From Rhododendron vialii (taxonomy: Eukaryota; Streptophyta; Magnoliopsida; Ericales; Ericaceae): a DNA stretch of 64,000 nucleotides. The position numbers and the translations under genes are program-made. The notes below the pieces were generated by a model. The model was not told where the DNA came from and did no database searches. It worked only from the letters and a program-made list of their open reading frames with translations. Below, piece by piece: positions 33,501-46,100 of this stretch. The number at the start of each line of letters is the position of its first letter. The first letter of the stretch is position 1. The stretch spans positions 3,764,501 to 3,828,500 of the forward strand of contig NC_080564.1 of NCBI RefSeq assembly GCF_030253575.1, given 5' to 3'.

Positions 33501-33644
33501 GTTGGGATCGAGTCCGTTCTTGAACTGCTTCAGTGCCTGTGTGTCTCCCCAGTAGGTGGCGGAATTGGCTTTGGGGAGGAGTTGTGTAAATGTGATGATG
33601 AAGAGAGTGAGAAAGAAGAAGGTGAAACAGAGAGAAGTGCCCAT
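30531..33644 (-). CDS. Secreted LRR family protein, two exons
   Basis: An extracellular LRR protein of 427 aa. Exons (minus) are 33644-32877 and 31046-30531, joined in phase 0 across a 1.83-kb intron (CAG|GTAATA ... TTCTGTAG|). The N-terminus FFFLTLFIITFTQLL is a signal peptide. A cysteine-bearing N-cap follows (DTQALKQFKNGLDPNSLSPG, CLASWDFNFDPCDSLF, CGFRCD). About ten LRRs come next (LQTLDLSNNYFSGSIPDSLS and similar), and the end is a cysteine-containing cap (LGRNCLYRCPASFFFC ... CRRMFGP). No transmembrane or kinase domain is present. The junction reads VNLQ|VMDLSHNKLGG, which restores the LRR repeat. It is a different subgroup from the LRR gene at 24669, so the two are not tandem duplicates. 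Partner unknown. Confidence 0.9.
31628..31926. mobile_element. Near-perfect hairpin MITE inside the LRR intron
   Basis: TTTTTTGTAGGGTTCACTTC at the left is answered by GAAGTGAACCTTACAAAAAA at the right. The stem continues through AAAATCAGCTCCAACGGATA and GGTAACTATTATTTCTTGAT with their complements at about 31802-31846. The loop is about 40 bp around 31770. Arms are over 90 percent alike, more intact than most hairpins here, so this insertion is probably recent. Confidence 0.8.
32091..32245. mobile_element. Stowaway-like MITE inside the LRR intron
   Basis: CCTCCGTCCGGATTTAAT at the left pairs with ATTAAATCCGGACGGAAAG at the right, bounded by TA (32089-32090, 32246-32247). It is 155 bp long and non-coding. 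Confidence 0.72.
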
Positions 33645-33864
33645 TTGTGTATTTTCCTGGTGTAGCTCTTGGGTGGGAGCTGCTGGAGAGAGAGAGAAGT
33701 GCGAATTGGGAGGAGAGAGAGAGAAAGAAATGAGATGGGTTTTTGGTTTTTCTTACCTCACTTTGGTTCAGGGACGTCCTGGATTGAGTGCTTTCATCGG
33801 GCAATTGTCAGGCCACCTGCTGCTGCTACTGCTGTATTTGAATTTGTTCAATAAATAGAGGACG

Positions 33865-33967
33865 TTAAATAGAACTGCGAATTTACTCGATGTAGCCAAT
33901 TTATAAGAAAATTTAAAATTTTCTCTTATGAATTGACTACATGTAGCAAATTCGCAGTTGTATTTAA
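33865..33967. repeat. Short perfect-stem palindrome upstream of the LRR gene
   Basis: TTAAATAGAACTGCGAATTT at the left is answered by AAATTCGCAGTTGTATTTAA at the right. The arms continue through GATGTAGCCAATT and AATTGACTACATGTAGC to a loop at about 33912-33920. This 103-bp stem lies about 220 bp upstream of the LRR start codon, in its promoter. It is either a tiny MITE or a small-RNA-forming hairpin. Confidence 0.6.
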
Positions 33968-35434
33968 CAGCACCTTAAATAGATTGCGTAGATAGATTAT
34001 GGAGATTGGAGAGAGAAAGAAGGATTGGGATGCTTTAACGAGCAATGCTATGGTGACAATATTTGAAGTGAAGTTGCATAAAGCAAAAAATGACTTTCTG
34101 AAGGTTTTGTTTTAATTCAAAAAAAAATCGGCTTATGCTATTCACGAGAAACCTTTGTGTATTATTTTATCGTTTCAATGAAAGGAATCGATAAGTGATT
34201 TTTTTACTTTCACCTAAATTTTTTTGGAAAATAACAAAAATTCAAAATATGTGTAAACAAATTTTACTTTTCAGATTCTTCTGATTGAGACGAACCAATA
34301 ATCCAATAAAATTTGGAATAAAACTAACGAATGCGATTTTTTTGAACAATGACAAAACCTCCAAAAAATTGTTAAAAATTAAGTGGAACGAGTACTATGT
34401 TGTGGATACCATATTATGTGATACCAAAAAGTTGGTAGAATGTGAAAATATATTCCACCAATATATTGATGACACATAATATGGTATTTGAAAATAGTCA
34501 CATAAGTATTATTGTGAACATATTGGTAATATGAATTTGTTTGTAATACAATAGTAGGCCCAATTGCATGTCTCGTTTGTCTCATACGAAAAATAGTGTC
34601 ATTTTTACCTAAATTTTTTTTTAGAAAAATAATTTTTTTACACCGCTCAAAAATACTCATTGGCATTTATCGAATAGTGGGAAAATTGTGAAAAGTTATT
34701 GTAAAAACTAATTTATTTTTTGAGGTCAAAATTATATGACCTGATACAAACAAAATAGGAAAGAGGGGTCATTGTTATTTGGTAGTACTCCATTTTGGAT
34801 TGTCAATAATTATTATCTAGTCACATATTTTTTCAAAATGTCCCTCGTTCACGCTATCAATCTGAGTGCACTCGCACTATCAATCCTTGCTATCGTAGAT
34901 TTTAGCAATATGACATGTGATTCAAACTTCCGCACTCTCTCTCCCACTCACGCACGAGAGTTATGTGACATAGCCCCCACCTGGCCACTTCAATAATCCG
35001 AGCAATAGTTAATCTGATTGTAGTAGTCAAATTGAAATAAATTGTTATACAATAGGATCAATTATTTTAGAGAACTATTTCTTTCACTACAAATGTGATC
35101 ATGCTACAACCAATATCAAAACAATTTTTACTTTAAAAATGTCTTCGATGAGTCCAAAGAATGAAACCAAATAATTAGCGTAGCATAGCTGAGTTTAAGA
35201 TTTGGACTGAAGAGACCATGCAAATCCTCCTACGTAATAACTTTAAATTAAAAACCAATATGTTTTGGCAATCCTTTTTGTCTACCACAAGAGTGGGTAG
35301 TCTATTGATTTATGGCTTACTTCTAATTGATTTGAGTGATTCAGAGGTCGAAGATTCAGGTTGTGCAATCACCGCCTTCTCGAACCTCGCTTTCTTGCGA
35401 AGTCCGGCTGTTTTCGGTAGTTTTTGACGGGGGC
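33968..35434. other. Gene-free AT-rich stretch
   Basis: No gene found. A small inverted repeat (ACCATATTATGTGATACC against CACATAATATGGTA) lies at about 34407-34486. The remainder has no recognisable feature. Confidence 0.4.
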
Positions 35435-35785
35435 TGTTGGTCACGGGCCAGCATCCTGCCCACGCGGGTCGAATCGTGACGCTTTGGGCCTGCTACGCTA
35501 TGGTATAAGGAAATAGAGTTGCGCCTTTACTACTACCTGCGGGTTTTGGTAAGATGGCAAGCGCTTGATCATACAAGTGGTATCAGAGCCAAGGTCGTGG
35601 GTTCGACTCCCCTGGATGGCATGCTGCTTGCGAGCAGGTGCTGGGGGGGGGGGGATTGTTGGTCGCAGGCCAGCGTCCTGCCCACGCCGAACCGTGACGC
35701 TTGGGGCCTGCTACGCTATGGTATAAGAAAATAGAGTTGCGCCTTTACCACTACCTGCGGATTTTGGTAAGATGGTAAGCGCTTG
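35435..35785 (+). mobile_element. TRIM-like element: two direct repeats around a Met-tRNA primer site
   Basis: Two direct repeats of about 130-141 bp start with TGTTGGTC at 35435 and 35657 and are roughly 90 percent alike. The first ends ATACA, followed by TGGTATCAGAGCC at 35578, an initiator-tRNA primer-binding site. A polypurine run of G precedes the second repeat. The internal part is only about 80 bp, typical of terminal-repeat retrotransposons in miniature. The last bases of the second repeat diverge and no target duplication is visible. The GGCAAGCGCTTG / GGTTCGACTCC pair also resembles pol III A and B boxes, so a tandem SINE is an alternative. Confidence 0.55.
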
Positions 35786-36886
35786 GTTCTTCTTAGAGCC
35801 TGTCGTGAATATGGAATTCTTATGATCACGTTTAGAGGAGGATTGCGAGTCGGAATCGCTCCCTCCACCTTGTGGTTAGGGAAAAAAAAAAAAATACTAC
35901 TTAGCATCACAGGCATAAAGGCGCGCAATAGGCCCCAGTATGACAATGCATTCCAAAAGAGTACATGCAAATGGCATGTGTCTTCTGTCTACATTTAAGA
36001 ATTGTGAATCAAGTCTGTAGCTGAGCTTATCTTTATCCATGCATGCATGCATGATTACAACATTTGTGAGTCACACTGGCTTCTGGAATCATATAGGAGT
36101 ACTATATTGACATATATATATGTGTGTGTAGAAAGTATACCCCCACTACTCAAATTTACCACTCTTCCACCGTTCTCAATTTCACAATTCAAAAGTATTT
36201 TGGACGATTCGGATTTTAAAACTCTCTTTCAGGGAAGAGTTCATCCTTGGAAGAGTTATTTTTTTAAAATTCAAACCATTGAATGCCGAGATGGGCGATA
36301 AAATATTGAGCGGTGAAACAGAATGGTGGGCATAACACCGCTTATGTATGTGTGTGTAGTTGAGGTGTTAGTTGTCGGCAAGGACGGAACTAGGATTTTA
36401 CCCAGCAGTGGCGAAATGTATACTAAAAAAATTTAATCGTGACGAGAAAATATAAGTTGGGCATAATTTTTTTATTATATATAATAATTATATTTTTAAA
36501 AATTTTTATCGTGAGGGTCGCCGCTACTAGACCCCTGATCCCATATCCTTGGTTGTCCGAGTAACTTCCCAAGCTGGTGAGTGGTGGTTTAATCATCTGT
36601 CTGATCGCCCATATCGCAAAAGCTGCTGGTGGTTGAATCATTTCTCATCATTATCAGGAAACGAAACAAACAAAACAAAAATACATTTCTCATCTGTCTT
36701 TGCTAAGCAACTGAATTTTTTTATTATTCAAGTATCAGATCAGTTTACGCACATCTCGACTAATTTTGGGGTAGTAATCTCACCGCCCACTTATAGAGGT
36801 CTATTGATTAACCCAAAGGAGTTGATAACTTGATAGAACCTGAGAGGTTTCGGATTTCAAAAACTTATGAACGAGCAAACTCCTAA

Positions 36887-37651
36887 GGTTCCGTTCCGGA
36901 AACCTTCTTAAAAAATAAGTACTTATTTTGCCACTTCTTATTAAAAAATAAAAAGGGTCATTCCACAAAACCTAAATAAAAAGTTCCTTTCACATTTTCA
37001 AACTCAAAAATAATGTAAATGAAAAAAAAAATTCAATTGTTTTTTGCACCGTATTAAAGATCGCAATGAGATCTATCAAACAAGATCTATAGTGGTAGGA
37101 AAATTATTTGCGTAAACACATGATTTTTGAGCTTGAAGTTGCCTTCTACAAAAAATAAGACTGTTGCTATGATAATGGGCTCCGGCGGAGGAAAATCGTG
37201 CCGGCGGCCGCACCGGGCCTTCTCCGGCCACCGGACGGCCAATCCAAGCCGTCCAAAAATTCTAAAAAAAAAAACAAGGGGGCCTTCGCGGGAATCAATG
37301 GCATCCGAGGTGTGTAGGGTGCTTGATCTGAGCACCCCTTTTTCCGTGTATATATGATCAAGCACCCTACACGGAAAAGGGGTGCTCGGATCAAGCATCC
37401 TACACACCTCGGATGTCGTTGATTCCCACGTGGCCCCCTCAATTTTTTGTTATAGAATTTTTGGACGGCTCGGATCGGCCGTCCGGTGGTCGGAGACAGC
37501 TCGGCAAGGCCATCGGTACGATTTCCCTCCCCGGCTCCCATTGGTACCTATGTAAATTTTGAAAAAATAAGTATCACCTTCTTATTTTTTTAGAACAACC
37601 CTTATTATTGAACAAAAAATAAGTTCTTTATTTATTTTCTGGAACGGGCTC
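36887..37651. mobile_element. Tourist-like element (family of 13800), enlarged by a nested insertion
   Basis: GGTTCCGTTCCGGAAACC at the left and TTTTCTGGAACGGGCTC at the right are inverted ends, flanked by TAA (36884-36886 and 37652-37654). The interior carries the family blocks TTTTTTGCACCGTATTAAAG and CAAACAAGATCTAT, inverted relative to 13800-14039. A hairpin element (about 37163-37552) has inserted near its right end and roughly doubles its size. Confidence 0.72.
37163..37552. mobile_element. GC-rich hairpin element nested in the Tourist-like element
   Basis: CTATGATAATGGGCTCCGG pairs with CCGGCTCCCATTGGTACCTA; CCGGACGGCCAATCCAAGCC pairs with GGCTCGGATCGGCCGTCCGG. The centre CTACACGGAAAAGGGGTGCT pairs with AGCACCCCTTTTTCCGTGTA around a short loop near 37353. 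The layout recalls the element at 15361-15776 (both include a GGTGCTCGGATCAAGC stretch), so the two belong to related families. Confidence 0.68.
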
Positions 37652-37654
37652 TAA

Positions 37655-40112
37655 ACTCTCGTGCATTGACCACTAGCTTGGGTTTCTAAAAGCAACTGAA
37701 TTAAAACAAGCCTACGTGTAAATCTAGATTCCTAGACTCTAGTTGGTTACAAGCACCTCCATTATTTGCATAAACAGCAACACGATCCATTTATAATCTC
37801 TTACCCCACCATACCAAATTGAAGGATTAATAAACACTCTTATTATTGTTTGGGAGTTGGGACAGTACCCTAGTTGGGGAAAATCACTAATCCAGTCTAG
37901 CTCAGATTCATAAACAATTTTCTTCAAATACTTTTCCACTATTCAGAATACAAAGGTCTAGCTGAATTCATCATCCTGACGAAAAAATTAATGTCGTAGT
38001 ATGAGGACCGCCACATTGATCATCTCCAGAAATCTTCACTTACGATCAACCGCACCAAGCCATGAGAGGCTATAAATCTGATCATCCGCCCAAATCCGAA
38101 TCATAGAAAAAAAAAATTTAAAAGGCTCACCGGCGATATTGTAAAGTGAAATATCAAGGCCAAAGTTGTAAGATGTGATCAGCAGAAGCTGGAGAGACAG
38201 ACAAAAACAGAGGTGGTTTTAGGACCATGAAGTTATTACTCCAAACCAGGACCACCCAGGTAAAACCGAGACTTAAGTGAGCTTTGTATTCATCTATGTT
38301 TACGGTTTAATTTTCTGGTGAAAAAGGGACTTTTCCTGGCCTGCGTAAGGTTAAATTAAAGCAGAAAATGGCTAAACTAACATAAAAGTGTTTGTTTTGT
38401 AGTAGTGGGGGCCATGGCCCCGCCATGCCCCAGTGTCACCCAACTGCAGGGCAACAACTCGTGAATAAAGTACAGTACCATTTTTTGTTTTGGGTGAAGA
38501 ATAAAGTACCATTACTAGTTCACATGTGTTTCGATGCACGCAGAGCTCTCTATGTAGTGTGTTCGTTATTTGGTTGGGTATCGGTGGATTTTTTGTGGAT
38601 CAATTCGTAGCCAATGGAATCACTGTTTGTAGTCTATCATTCTCTGTTTGCATGGACATCTCTGACAAGTTTCAACATTATCAATATTCGTCGGTTTATC
38701 AACATTATCATTGTGTTATTCCTGAATTAGATGCACATGGTGGATTTGTGTTTGCAATCTTCTTTTTATTAATTGCTCTTTCTAAAATAAAAAGAAATTT
38801 TATTCGGGCCAAGTGTTAGCCAATGCCTTTCCTTTTTCTTTTTTCTTTTAACAAAGAGAAATGCCAGTTGGATGACACAAATTGGAACGATAATAGAAAT
38901 GTGACAACAAATCCCTATAGTTCTACTCTTGGAATGTTGTTGAATGAAATTTCCAATGTTACAAAAGAAAACTAAAGCAAGAAGTGTACATCAAACTTGC
39001 TAAAGTGGGGCCAACAAAAATGTATTGTTCTGTTTAGATTTTGAGGGAAATTTTTGCGAGTAATGAGTAGAGAGAGAGAGAATTTATTCGAGACCATGTG
39101 CAGAGATTTCAAAACCCAAAACAAACAAGAAAATGTCACCCTTGTATAGCCTCAACCCCCAAGTTTTTTGTTTTTCGTTTTTAATATTTATTTTAAACTC
39201 AATATCCGACTGAATAGACCCGACCATTACTTATTAATCCTTCATTTGGTGGTTTATTTCTTCCCTGTTAATATAGCACTCTCACGCCACAAAACAGTAA
39301 AGGAAACCAAGATCCAAAGCACAATAAAGGAAACCAAGGGTCCTAAGCAATGTCTCGCTTTCGCATGCCATTAACAGTACCCTATATCTCCAATTATCAG
39401 GTTCATATTAACTACTACTAGTAGTAACCAAGCCTTGATGCAAGAGCAAACATCTCCATAGAAAAGGGTTCTCTATGGGTCCTTGGAAACAAATCAACGG
39501 AAGGTTGTCTATAAGGTAGGAATCCCAATTTTCCGAGCTAGAAAACTACCCATAACCATCATTTTACGGTCGGGCGATGACCCATAATTGAAAATCAAGA
39601 TACTGGCGTGTACTTGACTGGAATCATGGAGATTTGGAGAAACCAAAGGGAAAAGGGCATTGAATCACTACACAAAATCAGGGCATCCCACTACTGCACT
39701 CGAAGCGTATCATCAGTAGTAGGAGTAATATAAAGTGACTTAAACAGAAAAAAAGACGGGGACATACTAATCGGAAATCATCGAATCATAAATATGACAT
39801 GGTCTGCTGAGGGCATCCCACGTTTTTTTTTTTGGGCACCAAAAAGAGTCAAAATTAGCAATAGCATAAGCAATAGTAGAAAATAAACGAATAGAAGATA
39901 AAGGGGGCCGGAGAAGGGGGAAACAAAGTCCGTGGTGCTCACAAGGGTTGAATAATCAACTACTCATTCACATAAAGCAAGAGATAACTATACATTTCGG
40001 ATTTAGGCAGCATAAAGAAGCTAACGTGAGAAGGGTAAATTCATACAACAGACTAAATGTAACTAAATACTAATCGGAAAATAGAAGAAACCTATTCATA
40101 GCATGGCTGAAC
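37655..40112. other. Gene-free region downstream of the MCRS1-like gene
   Basis: No protein or RNA gene recognised. Open stretches at 37739-37939 and 38526-38819 lack motifs. The interval 39800-40112 likely includes the 3' UTR of the MCRS1-like gene, whose stop codon is at 40113. Confidence 0.45.
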
Positions 40113-43100
40113 TCAGGTCTCCACCGCAGGTGACCATTCAAATTTGGTTAGTTGGCTTTTCTTGGCAATGTTGTCCAAGCACCTCCTGACACATTTGTGG
40201 TTCATTTCAAAGATGAAACTCATCCCCCTTATCTACATAGTCATCATTCGTGGTAAGTTAGTTGCATAGTCAAATCCAGATACATCCATGCAAACACTAC
40301 AATACAGAGAGTAATGCAAGCCTAATATACATCAAGTTCTTGCTCCATACGTGCTATTACCATTGTCATGCTTTCACCGCAATACCAAAGACATCAAGAA
40401 TTTCAAGATGGTGGAATGGTTTGGGTAAAGCACTACTACAAAGGCCATGCAAGAGTATCCACACCTTTCTTACTAGACCACAACGTTGTCATTGCGATGG
40501 AATTAATATTGCAGACAGGGAAACATGCAAAAATTAGTGCCACTACAACTACGTCCAAAGTAATCAGAACAGACTGGCATGGTCTGCTCAGCTGTACCGT
40601 TAAAACAAGCCGTCACTGCATCAGAAATGAATGTGCCGGTGACTATTTTTGATTGATAAAAGTAGCAAAACAAAATATACATGTCCACTTTCAAGTTCTA
40701 AGAGGGAACAAGATACCCAAAAATGGAGAAAGTCGCATACCTCAATCAAACAACTTGAAGTTAGACCCAACGACTGTCCCGTAGCAACTGCTTTGCCATT
40801 TACAGAAATTGAAGTCTTCCCCAGATTTTTCAAAAAGAAGGATCCATCTGTCTCCATCTTGATAAGTGCCTGACCACATAGAATGAACATTATCCATTCT
40901 CAAAGTCCCAAAAACTCAAAATCAGTAGGATGCCTTGCTAAGAACAAAACGCTTGATTAGGCTAAATTTGGGAAAGAGGTGTCATTTGAATTCTGGTGTG
41001 TGTCACCAACTTGTTACTTGAACTTTTCCCACAGAGTCACCGACTCACTATACCTCTTAACAAATGACTCTGAAGGACTGAGATTACCACTTGGAAAGTT
41101 CAGCGTTTCCCTAGTGGGTATAGAAGAAATAATATTTCTTCCTTCGTTGTTTTTTCCCTGGAACCCTAAACCCAATTTTGTTTAAACAGTTATCGCCTTC
41201 AAGGCTCCAGCAATGTCATCATTGTCTTTTTGTTGTTGGTCGATTCATGGGTTAGTATTGAGCTGTAGAACGTTGTTTGTATGATAAACAATAGGTAACA
41301 GAAGAATACAGCAGATTATGTAATGCAAACATATACAAGGTGTTAGCATTTCTTCAATTAAGAGAGAATGTTTCAACCACCAGCTGAAAAGACCCTGATG
41401 ATTTAGTACAATAGGCCATATCACGTTAAATCTGTCAACCCACCCCTGACATAACATGTTTGTTAAAAGTTAAAACTAGATTGAACCCCATGGAAACAAA
41501 GTCAAATTCAGTTGCTCGAGAAATGTGACTAAAGTAAGTGAAAAATCAAAGATGTGCATGGGTAACTTTGCAGGGAGACCATGCAATCTGACCTACTTAA
41601 GAATACTACTAGACATTGATGGCCAAAAGTACTTAACGATATCACTCTGCTGGATGCCCAAGTCAATTGATTATGTTTTTGCCTTTATCTTCTTATTGAG
41701 GCAAGTATCTATGAATATGAGGTAATCAATCTTAGTGAATAAATTTCAAGTGTATGAAAGCTGACACTCATACTCGTCCCCATAGATCAAAATAAACACA
41801 ACAGCATCACAAAAGGTCTTTAAAATAATCTCACCTGCCGTCTGGATATCTTGTTAGCACGCCCTTCTTTCCCTAAGTCAATATCTACCTCAATTTCCTC
41901 TGTTGATCTTCCAAGAATGACCTATAAAAATAAAATGGTTGGTCCATGAGAAAAACTGTCAGCAGAAAAGAAAAAGTTGGATGATCATTGCGAGTTCATG
42001 AATCACACCCAATAGATCCGTCCATCTTAAACAAGGGGCTTTTATCTTCCCGCTCTAATTACAGGGGAATTATTGTTTTCAAGGGGGGTAACATGTGATT
42101 ACCCCAATAAGTAATGGACAAAAACAAAAATCTCTGGTTGGCAAAAAGAAAGTTTGATATATTAAATATCCCAACAAACCATGGCCAAAAGTGAGGTCAC
42201 TCAATGAACTGCACTTGAGAGCCAACAAAAATAGTTCAAAGAACAAAATTTCAGTTAGTACCTCAGTTTCCCTGATATAATACTTCAAACGACGGCCATA
42301 CAATATTGCCAGTGCACCTTGAGATGCAATGGCTCTTTGCAGAGAAGATTGAGCACACTGTTCCAACCGTCTGATTTTCCTCTTAGAATCTTCGTGTTGG
42401 TACCTTGAGACTGGAACAGGTGACAGAACGAACTCAAACTGACTACACTAAATCACCAAGATGGATGTAGCGTCAAGAATGAAAAGTAAGAACTTAATTT
42501 ACTTTGTTTGAATTAGTTTCTCTTTACTTGGGTAGCAAAAGTATAACTACACGGCATTTAATCAATAAAGCATGTTTACCATCATAACTTAGTTATCGAA
42601 ATTAGTTCTCACATACATCTTAGCTAAATGTTTAGCCGTTAAGGTCATTGAACCTATCACCTAGGCACTTAACGGACCAAACAATATACTTTCCAAGTAA
42701 GGCTGCTTTTATCGAAGATAATCAATAAGCATATGTGCCATCATAACTTAGCTATTGCAATCGGTTACCATTGACATGTTAATTAAAGGAGATTTTAAAT
42801 ATCCATCCCCAAACCTCATCCCATGTAAGTATTTATCCAGCTCATTTTGAACAGTTATGTTTTCATCCTCGCTTTTAAATGATCCCAAAATTGCCCTTTA
42901 TTATATAGATACCTTGATTATTATACATAATATATGTATATATAGGCAAAGATTTTTGGGACTAAAAAATAATCTTGAGGGTCCTCTAGCCTAATTTAAG
43001 GATAATCACCCCTAATTAATTCCAAAAATTCGGCAAAACTATATCTAATCCCCAAAATTTGGCAAAACAATTTAAACCAACCCCTCAGCCAAATCCCATT

Positions 43101-46100
43101 TTCATTTGCAGGGAAGCCAGCGGCCTCCTCGACCGCCTATGCTGACCGTCGCGCTCCTCGATGCTGTTGATCGTCACCACCTCCTCCGCCGTGAACGGCT
43201 GGTGTTCCACAGAGAGGATAGGAGGGGTGCAAATCACCATACTCGGCGATCTACTTCGAAATCGGAAACACCAACTTGTTTTGCCGTTCCATTTGTTCTT
43301 TACATTTTTTTGTGTTTCAATGTAAGTTGAAGAAAGGGATAATAATCCCATGAATCTCGGTGAATTACCTATGCATGTGTATATCCCCAATTTTTGAGTC
43401 GGTGGTTGGGAGGGGTGGTGGTGGTTTAGGATTTCATGGTTTATTTACGTAAATCGCCTTGTGTTTTTACGATTTCATGGTTTAGTTATGTACTTCATGG
43501 TTTATAAACCATTGAATCGGCGATTGAATATTCATGTTTGTTTTTTTTTGTCTTGGTCATTGATTTCGTTGATTTTTTTGTTTGTTTATGACTTGTGTGA
43601 GTATTCATGGTTTATTTTCAGAAATAAACCATGAATCGGCAATTGAATATACATGGTTTTTTGTCGTCTTGTTCATTAAGAGATAAACCATGTTTTTGTT
43701 TGGTTTATGACTTGTCGACGATTGAATATTCATAGTTTTTTTGTTGTCTTGTACCATGAATTTGAAATTGATTATTATTTTTTGTTTATGGCTAGTTTGG
43801 GTATTAATTCATGGTTTTCTATCGTCTTGTTTGTCATAGAGATAAACCATGTTTTTGTTTGGTTTATGACTTATTTGGTTATTTATGAATCGACGATTGA
43901 ATATTCATGATTTTATTGTCGTCTTGTTCGTTGATTCTTTTTGTTCATAGTAGTTGGGTATACATGGTTTATTTGCAAAAATAAACCATGAATCTGCGAT
44001 TGAATATTCATGGATTTTTGGTCATCTTGTTCGTTGATTTTTTTTGGTTTATGGCTTGGTTTGGTATTTATATCATGATTATCAATGAAGGTTTCCATAA
44101 CGATGCACGGATTGAATGGAAAAGAATTTCTGGTACTTTTGGGAAGAGAATAACAAAGATTTGAACTCCCCACTAAATTAGGAAATGATTGAATATCTCA
44201 CTAATTGAGGAAGACAATATACACAAATATGGATATCTTATTAAAAAGGGTAATATAGGTAATTCACCATCCGGGAGGATGAAAATATAACTGTTCAAAA
44301 AGCGCTGGATGAATACTTACATGGAATGAGATATATAAGGATGAATCTTTAAGTCTCCCTTAATTAAATGTTAAGTTCGTGGAACCTATCACATAGGTAC
44401 TTAACGAACTAAAGGTGATAGACTTTATAAGTAAGGCCACTTTTATCGAACATTAATCCTCTGTATGTGAACGAGTGCATGCGAGATGAAACATGAGCAG
44501 AAATTTATCAGTTAATGATACCTCTAAGAAATTACCTCGAGTAGTAAAATATGTATCCTCCTCATATGGACATAATTCCATTTCAAGAATCTGGAAAAAA
44601 AAAAAAACCCATCAAGAAGCAGAAAAGCAAAATCTGGTAACAAGCACAAATAACTTAGAGAATATAGTCAGACGTAAAAAAAACAAAAGTCTGAAGATTT
44701 ACCATTGCTTCAATATCGGAAAAGTAAGGCACATCATTGTCACTCTCCGGTTCTTCATGATCAGATGTCGAGGGATTTACTACTGATTCTGGAAGGGTTA
44801 TTTCAATAGGACCTGCTTCTGCATGTAATGGAATTTCCCCGAAAGTACCCGGGGTGTCTACTACCTGTTTACAGCAAATACAAGGGTCAGAGAAGATAGG
44901 AACATAATCACAACACTTAATGAGCTGCTTTAGGATAGAGGCAGTAGTTGCTATCATAAAAAAGAATACCGCAAGTTCAACTTTTGGAACAATGCTCTCC
45001 AGCTTTCCATCCACAGCAGCATTTGGAGGTGCGAGTACTGCTTTGCATTGAGAATCTCCAATGGCCTTGTTAGTGTGTCTGGGAGCCACAGCCATACGGC
45101 TAGTATCAGGCAACTCAGATTTAACAGTGCATCCAACAAGTGCGTGTTTTGAACCCTGCGCCGGCAACATGTGTGGTCCAACCATCTGTGATGGCACAAA
45201 AGATTGTGCCAGATCTTCGCCTTTCTTCAAGAAATTTAGTCCTAGTCCAGCATCCTTTACATCAGCAGACAATGAAGGATCAATAGCATTTCTGACAGTT
45301 GGTCTTGTTGCAGGAAATGCAAATGACGTAGCTGGATGGATAAGCAAGAAAATGTCATCATTGCACGGGATTTCTGGGTCTTCAGTGTTCAATGTGCAGT
45401 TGGTATTCCCAAGATTAAGTTCAAGAGGCTTGGAAGTTAAGACTGACGTAGATGGCCGTGAACGAGAAACACTTCGTTGATCACCACGAACAGAGAGCAG
45501 TTGGGAAGTGGGAACTTCTGAATCTGCTGGATATGCAATGCCAGCAGTTGCACGGCCAGTGTTTGAAACAATCATTTCCTTAGGTTCAACTTTGGGCACA
45601 TCCCCTCCAATGGCATCCAAATGAGAACTCACCAGATCCATATCTATGAAGTCCAAAAGTGAGTCTGAAAGATCTACAAATTCACCATCTGATAAAGCAG
45701 CTGAATTAATAAAATCATCACCATTTTGTTGCTCTATCAGCGAGGGCACTGAATGAAGATCGCCAGGGCCTGATGAACCTTTTCTCTCATTATCAGCATT
45801 ACCAGGAAGTGCGGAAACATCTTCTGCACCCGGATTTTTATCTTTGAGGCTCATATCAACCGGCATAGCAGGTGCTGACATATCCTCCATTGTCTTCCAG
45901 AGATGAGGTAACTGTGGTGAAAATCCCATTGTATGGAATGAAGCACTACCATCTGGATTGGGGGAACTCAAGTGTTGTGCGCCTCCCAATTCAGAGCAGG
46001 CATTATGGAGGTTATTACTAGTTGGATCAAAGGTAGCCAAAGGTTTTGCCTCTGAATCATCAGTTTCAAAAGGTCTTGTACCCGGGAAAGGTTGTGATGA

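Noticed and set aside
33208-33858. Open frames on both strands overlapping the second LRR gene
   Set aside because: Arginine- and serine-rich shadow frames of the GC-rich first exon with no domain of their own.
43085-43390. 101-codon minus-strand frame inside the MULE as an independent gene
   Set aside because: Short, no known domain, no promoter or splice context; kept only as a possible captured fragment in the findings.
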